A stretch of DNA of 45,496 bases from JBFKMV01 sp041629655 (GCA_041629655.1 JBFKMV010000016.1:1-45496); one strand, 5' to 3'; positions 30,745-40,020 are shown, counted from the first letter of the stretch. The notes: generated by a model not told the origin, from the sequence alone. A program made the numbers and translations.

Positions 30745-31884
30745 TTGAGGGTGGGGATCGACGCCAAGCTGCTCGACCCGCGCGCCGGGGGCATCGGCCG
30801 CTACGCCGGCAACCTGGTCCGCGCGTTGCTGCGTCGCGCCGCGGCGGAGCGGCTGGAGCTGGTGCTGTTCACCGGGCCGCGGACGCGGCTCGGCGCGATG
30901 AACGGGCACCGCCTCGAGACGCGCGCGCTGCGCTCGGGCAGCAGCCTGGTACGCGCGCTGTTCTCGCTGCCCGTCGCGACGGCCACGGCGGGGCTCGACC
31001 TGTTCCACGGGCTGGACCACGTCGGGCTGCCGCTGGCGGGCGGGGCGCGGCGGCGCGTCGTCACGGTGCACGATCTGCTGCCGCTGGAGCTGCCCGCCCT
31101 GTACCCCGCGCGGCACCGGCTCGTCGTGCGCGGGGCGCTGCGGCGCGTGCTGACGCGCGCCGACCGCATCATCGTCCCGTCGCACGCCGTGCGGCGCGCG
31201 GTCGTGGCCCGCGAGCCCGCGACGGCCGAGCGGGTCCGGGTGATCCCCGAGGGTCGCGACGAGCGGTTCACGGTGGACGGGCCGGCCGGCGGCGGGCGCA
31301 GGGTGCGCGAGCGGTACGGCCTGCCGCAGCGCTACGTGCTGTTCGTCGGCAACCGTGAGCCGCGGAAGAACCTCGGCGGCCTGCTGGCGGCGTTCGCGCG
31401 GCTGCGCGGCGAGCCGGGGATCGATCCCGGCCTCGGTCTGGTGATCGCCGGCGCGCCGTCCTGGGGTTCCGACCCGGCCGCCGCCGCCGCCGCGTCCGGG
31501 CGCGTCGTGTGCACGGGCTTCGTGCCCGACGACGACCTGCCGGACCTCTACCGCGGCGCCGAGCTGCTGGCCCATCCCGCGCTGAGCGAGGGCTTCGGAC
31601 TGACCGTGCTGGAGGCGATGGCCTGCGGCACCCCGGTGGTCTGCTCCGACGCCGGAGCGCTGCCCGAGGTGGCCGGCGACGCGGCGCTGCTGGTGGACCC
31701 GCGGGACCCGCCGGCGATCGCCGGGGCCGCGGCGCGGTTGCTGCGCGACCCCGCGCTGCGACGCGAGCTGCGCCGGCGCGGGCTCCGTCGGGCGCGGAGC
31801 ATGAGCTGGGACGCCGCGGCGCGCCGCACCGTCGAGGTGTATCGCGAGCTGCTGCCGCCAGCGGCGGAGGGGGCGTCGTGCTGA
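30745..31884 (+). CDS. Family 4 glycosyltransferase
   Basis: 379 residues from TTG, read as MRVGIDAKLLDPRAGGIGRYAGNLVRAL, which is the usual start of this GT4 group. A GTG two codons on is the alternative. VVTVHDLLPLELPALYP, YVLFVGNREPRKNLGGLLAAF, VCTGFVPDDDLPDLYRGAELLAHPALSEGFGLTVLEAMACGTPVV show the GT-B C-domain with the Glu pair. It adds a sugar from a nucleotide donor to a lipid-linked glycan on the cytoplasmic face. It overlaps the next gene by 7 nt, the start of a three-gene coupled run. Confidence 0.9.
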   Translation: MRVGIDAKLLDPRAGGIGRYAGNLVRALLRRAAAERLELVLFTGPRTRLGAMNGHRLETRALRSGSSLVRALFSLPVATATAGLDLFHGLDHVGLPLAGGARRRVVTVHDLLPLELPALYPARHRLVVRGALRRVLTRADRIIVPSHAVRRAVVAREPATAERVRVIPEGRDERFTVDGPAGGGRRVRERYGLPQRYVLFVGNREPRKNLGGLLAAFARLRGEPGIDPGLGLVIAGAPSWGSDPAAAAAASGRVVCTGFVPDDDLPDLYRGAELLAHPALSEGFGLTVLEAMACGTPVVCSDAGALPEVAGDAALLVDPRDPPAIAGAAARLLRDPALRRELRRRGLRRARSMSWDAAARRTVEVYRELLPPAAEGASC

Positions 31885-32969
31885 ACGTCGTGCTCGACGC
31901 GCGGATGGCGTTCCACACCGGCATCGGCCGCTACGTCCGCTCGCTGGCGTCGGCGCTGGCCGCGCGGCCGGACGTCGAGCTGGCGTTGCTCGTGGACCCC
32001 GCGCGCGCCGAGGAGACCCGCGCCGGGACCGGGGTGCGCGAAACGCGGCCCTATCCCGCCCCGATCTACTCCGTCGCCGAGCAGCTTCGCGGTCCCGGCG
32101 CCTGCCGCGCGGCCCGGCGCGGGCGGCCGGGGACCGTGTTCCACTTCCCGCACTACAACGCGCCGTGGCTGGCACCGCGGCCGAGCGTGGTCACGGTGCA
32201 CGACCTGATCCAGCTCGGCGACCCGCGGTACTACGGTCGCCTGCGCAGCCGGCTGGCGCGAAGCGTGCTGCGGCGGGCGGTGCGCAACGCCACGCACGTG
32301 ATCGCGGTGTCCGCGGCCACCCGCGCCGCGCTCGAGCGGGTGGTCCCGGAAGCTCGCGGGCGCGTGACGACGATCCACCACGGGGTCGGCGCGCCGTTCC
32401 GGCCGCTCGACGCGGAGACGGTGCGCCGCTTTCGCGAACGGCACGGGATCGGCCGCTGCTTGCTGTTCGTCGGGGGGACCCGGCCGCACAAGAACCGCGG
32501 GCGCGTGCTGGAGGCGTTCCGGCTGGTGCGCGAGCGCCACCCGGACGTTTCGCTGGCCGTGGTCGACGCGGCGGCGCAAGCGTCCCCGGGCGTGCGGCCG
32601 CTCGGCCCGCTGACCGACGACGATCTGGCGCACTGGTACAACGCCGCCGCGGCGCTGGTGATGCCGTCGCTCGAGGAGGGGTTCGGCCTGCCCGCGCTGG
32701 AGGCGCTGGCCTGCGGGACGCCGGTGATCGTCGCGCGACGGCCGGCGCAGCGCGAGGTCGTGGGCGACACCGGGCTCGCGGTCGATCCGCTGGACGTCGC
32801 CGCGCTCGCCGCGGCGATGACGCGACTGCTCGACGCGGGCGGCCCCGCGCCGGCGCTGCGCGAGCGCGGCCTGCGGCGCGCCCGCGAGCTGTCGTGGGAG
32901 CACGCGGCGGGGCGGACCGTCGAGGTCTACCGCGAGGCGGCCGCGCTCCCGTCGCGGGCCGGCCGTTGA
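31878..32969 (+). CDS. Family 4 glycosyltransferase
   Basis: 363 residues from GTG behind GGAGGGGG. It is a close relative of the preceding gene: the shared parts include TVHDLIQLGDPRYYG, LLFVGGTRPHKNRGRVLEAF and LVMPSLEEGFGLPALEALACGTPVIV, so a past tandem duplication is likely. The two proteins have diverged strongly in the N-terminal acceptor half, so they probably make different linkages. Its stop overlaps the next TTG start by four nt (TTGA). Confidence 0.9.
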   Translation: MLNVVLDARMAFHTGIGRYVRSLASALAARPDVELALLVDPARAEETRAGTGVRETRPYPAPIYSVAEQLRGPGACRAARRGRPGTVFHFPHYNAPWLAPRPSVVTVHDLIQLGDPRYYGRLRSRLARSVLRRAVRNATHVIAVSAATRAALERVVPEARGRVTTIHHGVGAPFRPLDAETVRRFRERHGIGRCLLFVGGTRPHKNRGRVLEAFRLVRERHPDVSLAVVDAAAQASPGVRPLGPLTDDDLAHWYNAAAALVMPSLEEGFGLPALEALACGTPVIVARRPAQREVVGDTGLAVDPLDVAALAAAMTRLLDAGGPAPALRERGLRRARELSWEHAAGRTVEVYREAAALPSRAGR

Positions 32970-34141
32970 ACGAGACCCTGCGCCGCGTCGCGGATGCCGG
33001 GCTGCTGATCTTCCTGGCTGCGACCCCGTTCAGCATCTCGCTGTCGGAGGCTGCGGCGGGCGTCGCGCTCGTGGCCTGGATCGCCGGCGTGGTCCTCGAG
33101 CGGCGCCCGGTCCGGCTCCCGCTGCTGTGGCCGCTGGCCGCGTTCGCCGTGGCGTCGGCGTGCGCGGTCGTTGCGGCGGTCGACCCCGCGCGGAGCCTTC
33201 CCGCGCTGCGCGAGCTGGCGGGCTTCGCGATCCTGTTCGTGGTCGCCGAGCGTGCCCGCGAGCCGCGTCGCGCCTTGCGGCTGGTGCTGGTCGCCGTCGC
33301 CGCGGGCACGGTGGCGGCGCTGCACGGGCTGGTCCAGGTGGCGCGGCACGGAACGGAGTACCGCGTCCACGGGGTCCTCTCGCACTACATGACCTACTCC
33401 GGGATCGTGATGCTGCTGGCGCTGCTCGCGCTGGCGCTCGCGGTGCACGGCCCGGGCCGCCTGCGCCGCGTCGCCTGGGCGGGGGCCGGCCTGCTGACGG
33501 CGGCGCTGCTGATGACGCACACCCGCAGCGCCTGGCTCGGCGTGCTGGCCGGGGCGACGGTGATCGTCGGCGCGCGGCGCAAGGCGCTGCTGCCGCTGCT
33601 GGGCCTCGCGATCGTCGCCGCGGTCGCCGTGTCGCCGCGGCCGGTCCAGCAGCGCGTGTGGAGCATCGTCGATCCGGACTACCCGACCAACCAGGAGCGG
33701 CTCTACATGTGGCGCGCCGGCGCCGCGATGGTGCGCGACCATCCGCTGACCGGGGTGGGGATGCGCAACGCGCGGGAGCTGTGGGAGCGCTACCGGCTGC
33801 CCGCGGACCCCAGCCCCGCGGAGCGTCCGCTGGCGCACCTGCACAGCAACCCCGTGCAGATCGCGGCCGAGCGCGGGCTGCTGGGGCTGGCGGCGTGGAT
33901 CTCGATCTGGATCGCCTGGGCGGTCGCCGCCGGCCGGGCCTGGCCGGCGATCCGCGACGGCGGCGAGCCCGGCGCGCGCGCGCTGTTCACCGGCGGCGTC
34001 GCCGCGCTGCTCGCCTTCCACGTCGCCGGCCTGTTCGAGTACAGCTTCGGCGACTCGGAGGTCGTGCACCTGCTCTACTTCGCGATGGCGTTGCCGTTGG
34101 CGGTCGCGGCCGCGGCGCGGCAGCGGCGCAGCCCGCAGTAG
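32966..34141 (+). CDS. O-antigen ligase/polymerase-like membrane protein
   Basis: 391 residues with about ten to eleven membrane helices. The start is TTG overlapping the previous stop. The Wzy_C/O-antigen-ligase signature is a large outer loop late in the protein, holding RLYMWRAGAAMVRDHPLTGVGMRNARELW and HLHSNPVQIAAERGLLGLAAW, with the conserved His and Arg expected to act in glycan transfer from undecaprenyl carrier. It would join the chains built by the neighbouring transferases to lipid A core or polymerise them. The 3' end runs 67 nt into the opposing gene. Confidence 0.88.
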   Translation: MNETLRRVADAGLLIFLAATPFSISLSEAAAGVALVAWIAGVVLERRPVRLPLLWPLAAFAVASACAVVAAVDPARSLPALRELAGFAILFVVAERAREPRRALRLVLVAVAAGTVAALHGLVQVARHGTEYRVHGVLSHYMTYSGIVMLLALLALALAVHGPGRLRRVAWAGAGLLTAALLMTHTRSAWLGVLAGATVIVGARRKALLPLLGLAIVAAVAVSPRPVQQRVWSIVDPDYPTNQERLYMWRAGAAMVRDHPLTGVGMRNARELWERYRLPADPSPAERPLAHLHSNPVQIAAERGLLGLAAWISIWIAWAVAAGRAWPAIRDGGEPGARALFTGGVAALLAFHVAGLFEYSFGDSEVVHLLYFAMALPLAVAAAARQRRSPQ

Positions 34142-35001
34142 AGCGCCGCGTGCTTGACCGCGCGCTGCCACGCCGCGCGCGGCCACGCGGCCGGCCGGCG
34201 CCGGCGCAGCAGCCACCAGCCGTCGCTGGCGACCTCGCGCAGCGCGTCGCCGAGCGCGCCCGCGAGCCGGGGCGCGCGGCCGTAGACGTAACCGATGCCG
34301 CGCCCCTCGTCGTAGTAGCGCCGCCACACCTCGCGGGCCGAGCGGTAGTCGTGGTGGTGCCGCACCAGCGCCTCGGCCACGTAGTGCACCACGTAGCCGC
34401 GGGCCTGCGCCTGCTGGGCCCAGCGGTGGTCCTCGGTGATCACCGCCCGCGTCTCGAACGGCAGCTCGCTCCACACCTCGCGCCGGATCATCGAGCAGGT
34501 GTTGACGAAGCGGCAGTCGGGCGCGCGCTGCGTTCGCGAGCGCGCCGGGTACGTCAGCGCGAGGTCCTTGGCGGCGATCGGCGAGGCGCCGGCGCGCGGC
34601 ACCTGCCGCCCGTAGGCCCCGGCCGTCGCTTCGTCCTCGAGCGCCGCGGCGAGCCGCGCCAGGTAGTCCGGTCCGGCGGGCAGTGCGTCCTGGGACAGGA
34701 TCGCCACCCGGCCACCCCTCGTCGCGGCGATCGCGGCGTTGAGGGCCGAGGCGCTCGCGTACTCCGCCGGGTCGATCTCGATCAGCCGCAGCGGGATCGG
34801 ACCGCGGCCGGCGCACGGGATCCCCGACCGCGCCGCGGCGCGCAAGGCGTCCCGCACCTCCGGCGCCGAGCCCGAGTCGATCAGCACCACTTCGTCGGGC
34901 GGCCGCCGTTGCCGCGACAGCGCCGCCAGCAGCGTGAGCGGCTGTCGGTCCGCGGCGCGCGTGCGGACGACCACCGAGATCGCGGCGTTCGCGGCGCTCA
35001 T
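34075..35001 (-). CDS. Family 2 glycosyltransferase
   Basis: 308 residues. ISVVVRTRAADRQPLTLLAAL, VVLIDSGSAPEVRDAL and AILSQDALPAGPDYLARL (an SQDA variant of the DXD region) form the GT-A core. SMIRREVWSELPFETRAVITEDHRWAQQAQARGY holds the usual ED catalytic motif, a pattern seen in rhamnosyltransferases. The stop lies inside the plus-strand ligase gene, with 67 nt of coding overlap in opposite directions. The ATG overlaps the upstream gene's stop by ATGA. Confidence 0.87.
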   Translation of the reverse strand: MSAANAAISVVVRTRAADRQPLTLLAALSRQRRPPDEVVLIDSGSAPEVRDALRAAARSGIPCAGRGPIPLRLIEIDPAEYASASALNAAIAATRGGRVAILSQDALPAGPDYLARLAAALEDEATAGAYGRQVPRAGASPIAAKDLALTYPARSRTQRAPDCRFVNTCSMIRREVWSELPFETRAVITEDHRWAQQAQARGYVVHYVAEALVRHHHDYRSAREVWRRYYDEGRGIGYVYGRAPRLAGALGDALREVASDGWWLLRRRRPAAWPRAAWQRAVKHAALYCGLRRCRAAAATANGNAIAK

Positions 35002-36242
35002 CGGACGACCGCGGGCAACTTGTACCGCAGGTACTGCAGCCACGGCGTCCAGGGCGGCTCGGCGGCGCGCCGGACCTCCCCGCGGCCGGCGCGGTCGCAG
35101 AACTCCGAGAGCGGCCGCGCGCAACGGTCCCAGCGCAGCAGGTCGCGGGCGCCGCGCAAGTTGGCGCGGAAGCGTCGCTGCGACTCCGGGCGCAACGCCT
35201 CGGTGATCGCCGTCGCCAGCGCGCCCGGATCCCCCGCCGCCACGGTCAGCCCCAGCTCGTGACGCTCGACGAAGTCCGCCATCGCCTCGCCGCGCGTGGT
35301 GACCACCGGCAGCCCGGCCCAGACCGCGTCCACCAGCCGCGTGCGGAACGCGAAGCGGTTCTCGAGACCATCGGGCGCCGCGCAGACCGCCAGGTCCGAC
35401 TCCAGCAGGTAGCCCGCGCGGCGCTCGTACGGCACCCAGCCGTCGTGGAAGAACACCGTGCGGTCGAGGAGCCCCAGCGAGGCGGCGAGCGACGGCGCTT
35501 CGCGCAGCATCCGGTCGCCGGTCTGCGCGCCCGCCGGATGCCGCCCGCCGAGGAACACCAGCTTGACCCGCGGGTCCGTCGTCGCCAGCCGCGCCATCGC
35601 GCGCAGCAACGTCGCCGGATCGAGCCAGCTCCAGACTCCCCCGCCCCACAACAGCACGCGGTCGCCCTCCGCGATTCCCGGATGCACCCCGCGCAGCGCG
35701 CGGCCCGACGCGCGAGGCTCGGTCCCGTCGTGGCCGAACGGCACCACGCCGATCCGCGACAGCGACGCGCCGGCGCGCGACAACCGTCCCGCGACGTACA
35801 GCCCGCCGGTCCACAGGTCGCGTTGCCGCGCGCTCGCGCACAGCACGTAGTCGGCGCGGCGCAGCAGCAACCCGGTCAGGCGGCCGAGGTGGCCCGCGTC
35901 TCCGCCGTCGTGGAGGTTCTCGAACACCAGCGGGTCGTAGAGGTCGAACACCTGGAGCGGGGGGCGCCCGTTGCGGCGCAGCGTGTGCCGCGCGGGGTAC
36001 TGGGTCCCTTGCGAGACCACGACGTCGAACCGCGGCAGCAACCGGCCCGCCCCGCGCCGCGACCAGCGGCAGGTTTCGAAGGGCTCGCCCCGGAGCGCCG
36101 GTGCGGCGCCGCCCGGCAACGCCAGCATCGTCGGGAACCGCGCGCCGAGCACGCGCGCCAGTGCCAGCGCCCGGATCACCGGACCGGCGATCTCCCGGCC
36201 GGCCGGCCCGGGGGAGATCACCAGTACGCGCGGCGCGTTCAC
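34998..36242 (-). CDS. Family 4 glycosyltransferase
   Basis: 414 residues from GTG (MNAPRVLVISPGPAGREIAGPVIRALALA), which overlaps the upstream TGA (GTGA). An in-frame ATG 18 nt upstream is the alternative. VFDLYDPLVFENL, RIGVVPFGHDGTEP and VLLWGGGVWSWLDPATLLRAMARL match a GT4-like group often fused to or next to GT2 and methyltransferase genes in surface-glycan loci. The second half ends in PYERRAGYLLESDLAVCAAPDGLENRFAFRTRLVDAVWAGLPVVTT. It belongs to a three-gene coupled minus-strand run. Confidence 0.88.
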   Translation of the reverse strand: MNAPRVLVISPGPAGREIAGPVIRALALARVLGARFPTMLALPGGAAPALRGEPFETCRWSRRGAGRLLPRFDVVVSQGTQYPARHTLRRNGRPPLQVFDLYDPLVFENLHDGGDAGHLGRLTGLLLRRADYVLCASARQRDLWTGGLYVAGRLSRAGASLSRIGVVPFGHDGTEPRASGRALRGVHPGIAEGDRVLLWGGGVWSWLDPATLLRAMARLATTDPRVKLVFLGGRHPAGAQTGDRMLREAPSLAASLGLLDRTVFFHDGWVPYERRAGYLLESDLAVCAAPDGLENRFAFRTRLVDAVWAGLPVVTTRGEAMADFVERHELGLTVAAGDPGALATAITEALRPESQRRFRANLRGARDLLRWDRCARPLSEFCDRAGRGEVRRAAEPPWTPWLQYLRYKLPAVVR

Positions 36243-38956
36243 TTGACGCCCCAGCATTGCACCCAGGCCCCGCTCTCGTGGCAGCGCACGTCGCGGAACC
36301 GCGCCCGCTCGAGGTACGCGGCAAGCTCCTGCGGCGTCGAGGTCCTCGTCGCGTGCGCCGGGCGGCGGTCGGGCGGCATCGCGCGGTGCTGCTCGAACAC
36401 GCCGAAGCCCTCGTCCGAGCGCAGGTTGACGTTGTCGACGTACAGCCGGCCCCCGCCGCGCAGCACGCGGAACGCCTCCGCGACGTAGCCGTAACGCTCC
36501 CACTCGTCGAGGTGCATGAACACCACGGTGCAGTACACGACGTCCACGGAGCCGTCGTGCACCGGGCGCAGGTCGAAGCCCGTCACCTCGACCAGCTCCA
36601 CGTCGGGCCGGCCCGCCAGCCGGCGCGCGGCGTGCCCGAGCATGTTCGGCGACACGTCGCACCCGATCCAGCGGCCGCAGCGCGGGGCGACCAGCGCGCC
36701 GACCCGTCCCACGCCGCAGCCGATCTCGAGCACCGTCTCGGCCGCCCCGATCCCGACCGTGGCCTCGAGCGTCTCCACCGTGCGGCGCGCCGAGCGCGCG
36801 AAATCGTCCTCGTCGTCGGAGCCCGTCACGTGTCGCCGCGCCGATACCTCGTCGCGCGCCAGGTCGTCCCACACGGCGCGGTACTCCCGGCGCGCCGGCG
36901 CTGCGGCCGCGGTCGCAACCGCCACCGAGGTCGCCTCGCTCGTCTCGCGACCGGCCCCGTACAGCTCCGCGAACTCGCGGCTCCGCTCGCGCTCGCCCGC
37001 GCCGCGCGGCGCGAGGTCCTCGCTCCACAGGGTCAGGTTCGGGTTGTAGAACGGGTCGCCGCCGTGCAGCCGCTCACCCCAGCGCGCGCCGAGCCAGGCC
37101 ACCTCGCTGCGGAACCGCGCGTCGGAGAGATCGTCGCGCGGACGCGTGGCCGACTCGTGGTGCGTGAGTCGCGCGTACGGCGTGTAGATCACGCGATACC
37201 CGGCGGCGCCGACCTTGAGGCAGTAGTCGACGTCGTTGAACGCGACGGCCAGCTCCTCGCTAAAGCCCCCGACCCGCTCGAACACGTCGCGCCGCGTCAT
37301 CAGGCAGGCGCCGGTGACGGCCGAGACGTCGCGGACCACGGCGGCCTGGGCGAAGTAGCCCGCCGCGTCGCCGTTGATTCCGCGGTGCGGGTGGCCCGCC
37401 ACGCCCAGCAGGCCCAGCGCGATCCCGGCGTGCTGGACCCGGCCGTCCGGGTAGCACAGCTTCCCGCCGACGGCCCCGATCTCCTCTCGCTGCGCGTGCT
37501 CGAGCAGGCTCTCGAGCCAGCCCTCGTCGAGCACCTCGAGGTCGTTGTTCATGAACAGCAGAAACGGCGCCTCGCAGCGGCGCGCCGCCAGGTTGTTCAG
37601 CGCGGCGAAGTTGAACGGCGCGTCGTGCGCGAACCAGCGCAGCGCGCCGCGGGCCTCCGCGCGGTCGAGCCAGCTACGCGTTCGCTCCTCGACGCTGCGG
37701 TTGCTGACCACCAGGATCTCGTACGCCGCGTGGCGCGTGCGGCGGCGGATCCCGTCGATGCAGCGCTCGAGCAGGTCGGCCCGGTCGCGGGTCGGGATGA
37801 CGATCGCGACCGGCGCCCCGGGGTCGACCTCGAATCGCACCCGGTAGGTCCCGGGCGCCAGGCCGTTCTCGACCCGCGCCCGCCAGCCGCGCCGGCGCAC
37901 CGTCTCGCGCAATGCGGCGCGGGCGCTCTCGCGCCACGGCCCGCCCTTGGCTCCGACGCTCGCCGCCGTCGAGCCCGGCGTCTTGCGCCAGTGGTAGAGC
38001 ACCCGCGGCACGTGCTCGACGCGCCGCGCCCGCTCCACGGCGCGCAGCAGCAGGTCGTGGTCCTGGGCGCCGTCGAAGCCCTCGCGGAACCCGCCGAGGC
38101 GCTCGAACAGCGCGCGGCGGATCACGGTCAGGTGGCACAGGTAGTTGCTCGACAACAGCTGCTCGGGCGAGTAGCCGGGCTTGTGGTGCGCTTCGACGAG
38201 ACGCGTCCCCTCCAGCTTGTCCTCGTCGGAATACAGCACGTCGACGTCCGCGACCCGCTCGATCCGGGACGCCATCTCGAGCAGCGCGTCCGGCGTCAGC
38301 AGGTCGTCGTGGTCCAGGAAGGCCAGGAACTCGCCCGAGGCCAGCGCCGCCGCCGCGTTGGACGCGCCGGCGATGCCGCGCCGGCGCGCGAGCAATACCA
38401 GGCGCACCCGGTCGGGGTCGCGCTCGTGGAATTCCCGCAGCACGCGCTCCGTCGCCGCGTCCGCGGAGGCGTCGTCGGCCAGGCACAGCTCCCATTCGCC
38501 GTAGACCTGTCCGGTGACCGAATCCAGCGCGGCGCGCAGCAGCTCGGTCGGCGCGCGGTGCACGGGCACGACGACCGAGATCCGCGGCCGCGAGCGCAAC
38601 CGGCGGTAGGCCGCAGTCCAGCGCTCCCGCTCGGCGGCGCTCGGGGCGCGCAGCCGGCCGGCGCCCGCGTCCGCGCGGTCGCGCGCGCGCCGCGCCAGCC
38701 AGCCCAGTCCCCGCTTGAGCAGCGACGCCGGGAACACCGCCACCCGGCCGACGCGGTAGGACCACGAGCGCCGGAGCGCCCGGACTTCGCGCTGGGTCAG
38801 CCGCAGCATCGTCTGCTGGTGCTCGAGCAGCCGTTCCAGCGAGGCGATCCGCACGTCGTGGCGCGAGAAGTACCCGCCCCCGGCGTCGAGCCGCCGCTCG
38901 AGCTCCGCGACGTGGTCGACGAGGCGCGTCAGCAGGCGATCCGGCGGAGGCGGCAC
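36239..38956 (-). CDS. Three-domain protein: two family 2 glycosyltransferases plus a SAM methyltransferase
   Basis: 905 residues. A helical N-terminus (about 1-65, LERRLDAGGG...LERLLEHQQTMLRL) looks like a coiled coil. The first GT2 domain (about 124-330) has ISVVVPVHRAPTELLRAAL, LADDASAD and FLDHDDLLTPDAL. The second (about 385-620) has VAIVIPTRDRADLLERCIDGI, FMNNDLEVLDEGWLESLL and GACLMTRRDVFERVGGF. Residues about 700-905 are a class I methyltransferase with VLEIGCGVGRVGAL (SAM loop), GCDVSPNML and VDVVYCTVVFMHLDEW. A protein that adds two sugars and methylates the chain would suit a capping role in O-antigen synthesis. This is inference. It is the first gene of the minus-strand arm. Confidence 0.9.
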   Translation of the reverse strand: MPPPPDRLLTRLVDHVAELERRLDAGGGYFSRHDVRIASLERLLEHQQTMLRLTQREVRALRRSWSYRVGRVAVFPASLLKRGLGWLARRARDRADAGAGRLRAPSAAERERWTAAYRRLRSRPRISVVVPVHRAPTELLRAALDSVTGQVYGEWELCLADDASADAATERVLREFHERDPDRVRLVLLARRRGIAGASNAAAALASGEFLAFLDHDDLLTPDALLEMASRIERVADVDVLYSDEDKLEGTRLVEAHHKPGYSPEQLLSSNYLCHLTVIRRALFERLGGFREGFDGAQDHDLLLRAVERARRVEHVPRVLYHWRKTPGSTAASVGAKGGPWRESARAALRETVRRRGWRARVENGLAPGTYRVRFEVDPGAPVAIVIPTRDRADLLERCIDGIRRRTRHAAYEILVVSNRSVEERTRSWLDRAEARGALRWFAHDAPFNFAALNNLAARRCEAPFLLFMNNDLEVLDEGWLESLLEHAQREEIGAVGGKLCYPDGRVQHAGIALGLLGVAGHPHRGINGDAAGYFAQAAVVRDVSAVTGACLMTRRDVFERVGGFSEELAVAFNDVDYCLKVGAAGYRVIYTPYARLTHHESATRPRDDLSDARFRSEVAWLGARWGERLHGGDPFYNPNLTLWSEDLAPRGAGERERSREFAELYGAGRETSEATSVAVATAAAAPARREYRAVWDDLARDEVSARRHVTGSDDEDDFARSARRTVETLEATVGIGAAETVLEIGCGVGRVGALVAPRCGRWIGCDVSPNMLGHAARRLAGRPDVELVEVTGFDLRPVHDGSVDVVYCTVVFMHLDEWERYGYVAEAFRVLRGGGRLYVDNVNLRSDEGFGVFEQHRAMPPDRRPAHATRTSTPQELAAYLERARFRDVRCHESGAWVQCWGVK

Positions 38957-39042
38957 GGGCCCATCTTAACCCGCTCCCGGCGGGTGCGGGCCGAGCGCCA
39001 CGGGCTTCGAGCTCCCGCCCGGCCGGCGTCACGGTTCCGGGC

Positions 39043-39048
39043 TAGAAT
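39043..39048 (+). promoter_or_regulatory. -10-like box placed for a leaderless mRNA
   Basis: TAGAAT (5 of 6), then GTGCCG, then the ATG at 39055. No ribosome site intervenes. Confidence 0.45.
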
Positions 39049-39054
39049 GTGCCG

Positions 39055-40005
39055 ATGCGGTCACGAATCTCGACCCCCAGCGCAGCCTCGATGCTGTTGG
39101 CCCTGCTGCTGCCGCTGTGCGCGGCCGCGCAACAACCGATGGATCCGCCCGAGATCCCGCCGCCGCTCCCGAAGCCCGACAAGCGCGGCGAGGAGGAACG
39201 GCTGCCCGCGGACGAGCGGATCGCGCCGGAGCGCGACGAGCCGTGGGGCCTGCCCGACGACCTGCTGGCCGAGCTGGCCGAGCGGTCGAAGCTGTACGCC
39301 GAGTACGCGGTCCGGTTCACCTGCGACGAGACCGCGCGGCTCGCCGGCTACGACGGGTCCGGCCAGGCCGCGTCGGAGAAGATCCGCCGCTACGCCTACC
39401 TGCTGGTGCGCGAGGGCGGGCAGGTGCGCGAGTTCCGCAACCGGCTGGACAAGCGCGGCAACCCCAAGCCCGCCGAGACCGAGGACGAGGAGACGTTCCC
39501 CCCGGCCTACGCCTGGGCGTTCCTGTTCGCCAAGCGGAACCAGCCCTACTTCGCCTACCGCGACCTGGGCGACCGCTTCGAGGGCTTCGACTGGGTGCGC
39601 GAGATCCAGTTCAAGGGCGCGCTGTCGTTCACCGACGGCAGGGACATCCGGCAGTGGGAGGGCACGATCCTGGTCGACGCGTCGACGCTGACCCCGCTCG
39701 AGGTCTGGGCCCAGCCCGCGCACCAGGACGACCGGATCCGCTCGCAGTTCGACCGCTGGGCCAAGTCGTTCAACTTGATCGGGTTCCGGCTGGCGCCGAA
39801 GCCGATCGCCTACAAGTCCCACGTGCGGTTCCGCTACCGCCGGGACGGCCTGACGTTCCCGACCGAGATGCGCTACGACACGCTGCGGGCCACGTCACCG
39901 ACCCGCTCGGTCCCCGTGCGCGCCTCGATCCGCGAGTACGAGAACTACCGCTTCTTCAAACCGGAAGCGGGCCAGGAGGAGTTCGAAAGCGAGCCCACCG
40001 ACTGA
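39055..40005 (+). CDS. Secreted protein of unknown function
   Basis: 316 residues with a signal peptide (MLLALLLPLCAAA). A Pro-rich, charged stretch (PPEIPPPLPKPDKRGEEE) precedes a beta-rich body with RFTCDETARLAGYDG, YAYLLVREGGQVREFRNRL and EGTILVDASTLTPLEVWAQP. The EGTILVD part and regular strands resemble outer-membrane lipoprotein-sorting folds of the LolA/LolB type, but identity is too weak to assign. The start is probably leaderless. A GTG 6 nt earlier (39049) is the other option. Confidence 0.7.
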   Translation: MRSRISTPSAASMLLALLLPLCAAAQQPMDPPEIPPPLPKPDKRGEEERLPADERIAPERDEPWGLPDDLLAELAERSKLYAEYAVRFTCDETARLAGYDGSGQAASEKIRRYAYLLVREGGQVREFRNRLDKRGNPKPAETEDEETFPPAYAWAFLFAKRNQPYFAYRDLGDRFEGFDWVREIQFKGALSFTDGRDIRQWEGTILVDASTLTPLEVWAQPAHQDDRIRSQFDRWAKSFNLIGFRLAPKPIAYKSHVRFRYRRDGLTFPTEMRYDTLRATSPTRSVPVRASIREYENYRFFKPEAGQEEFESEPTD

Positions 40006-40020
40006 GCCGGGGCGACCCGC

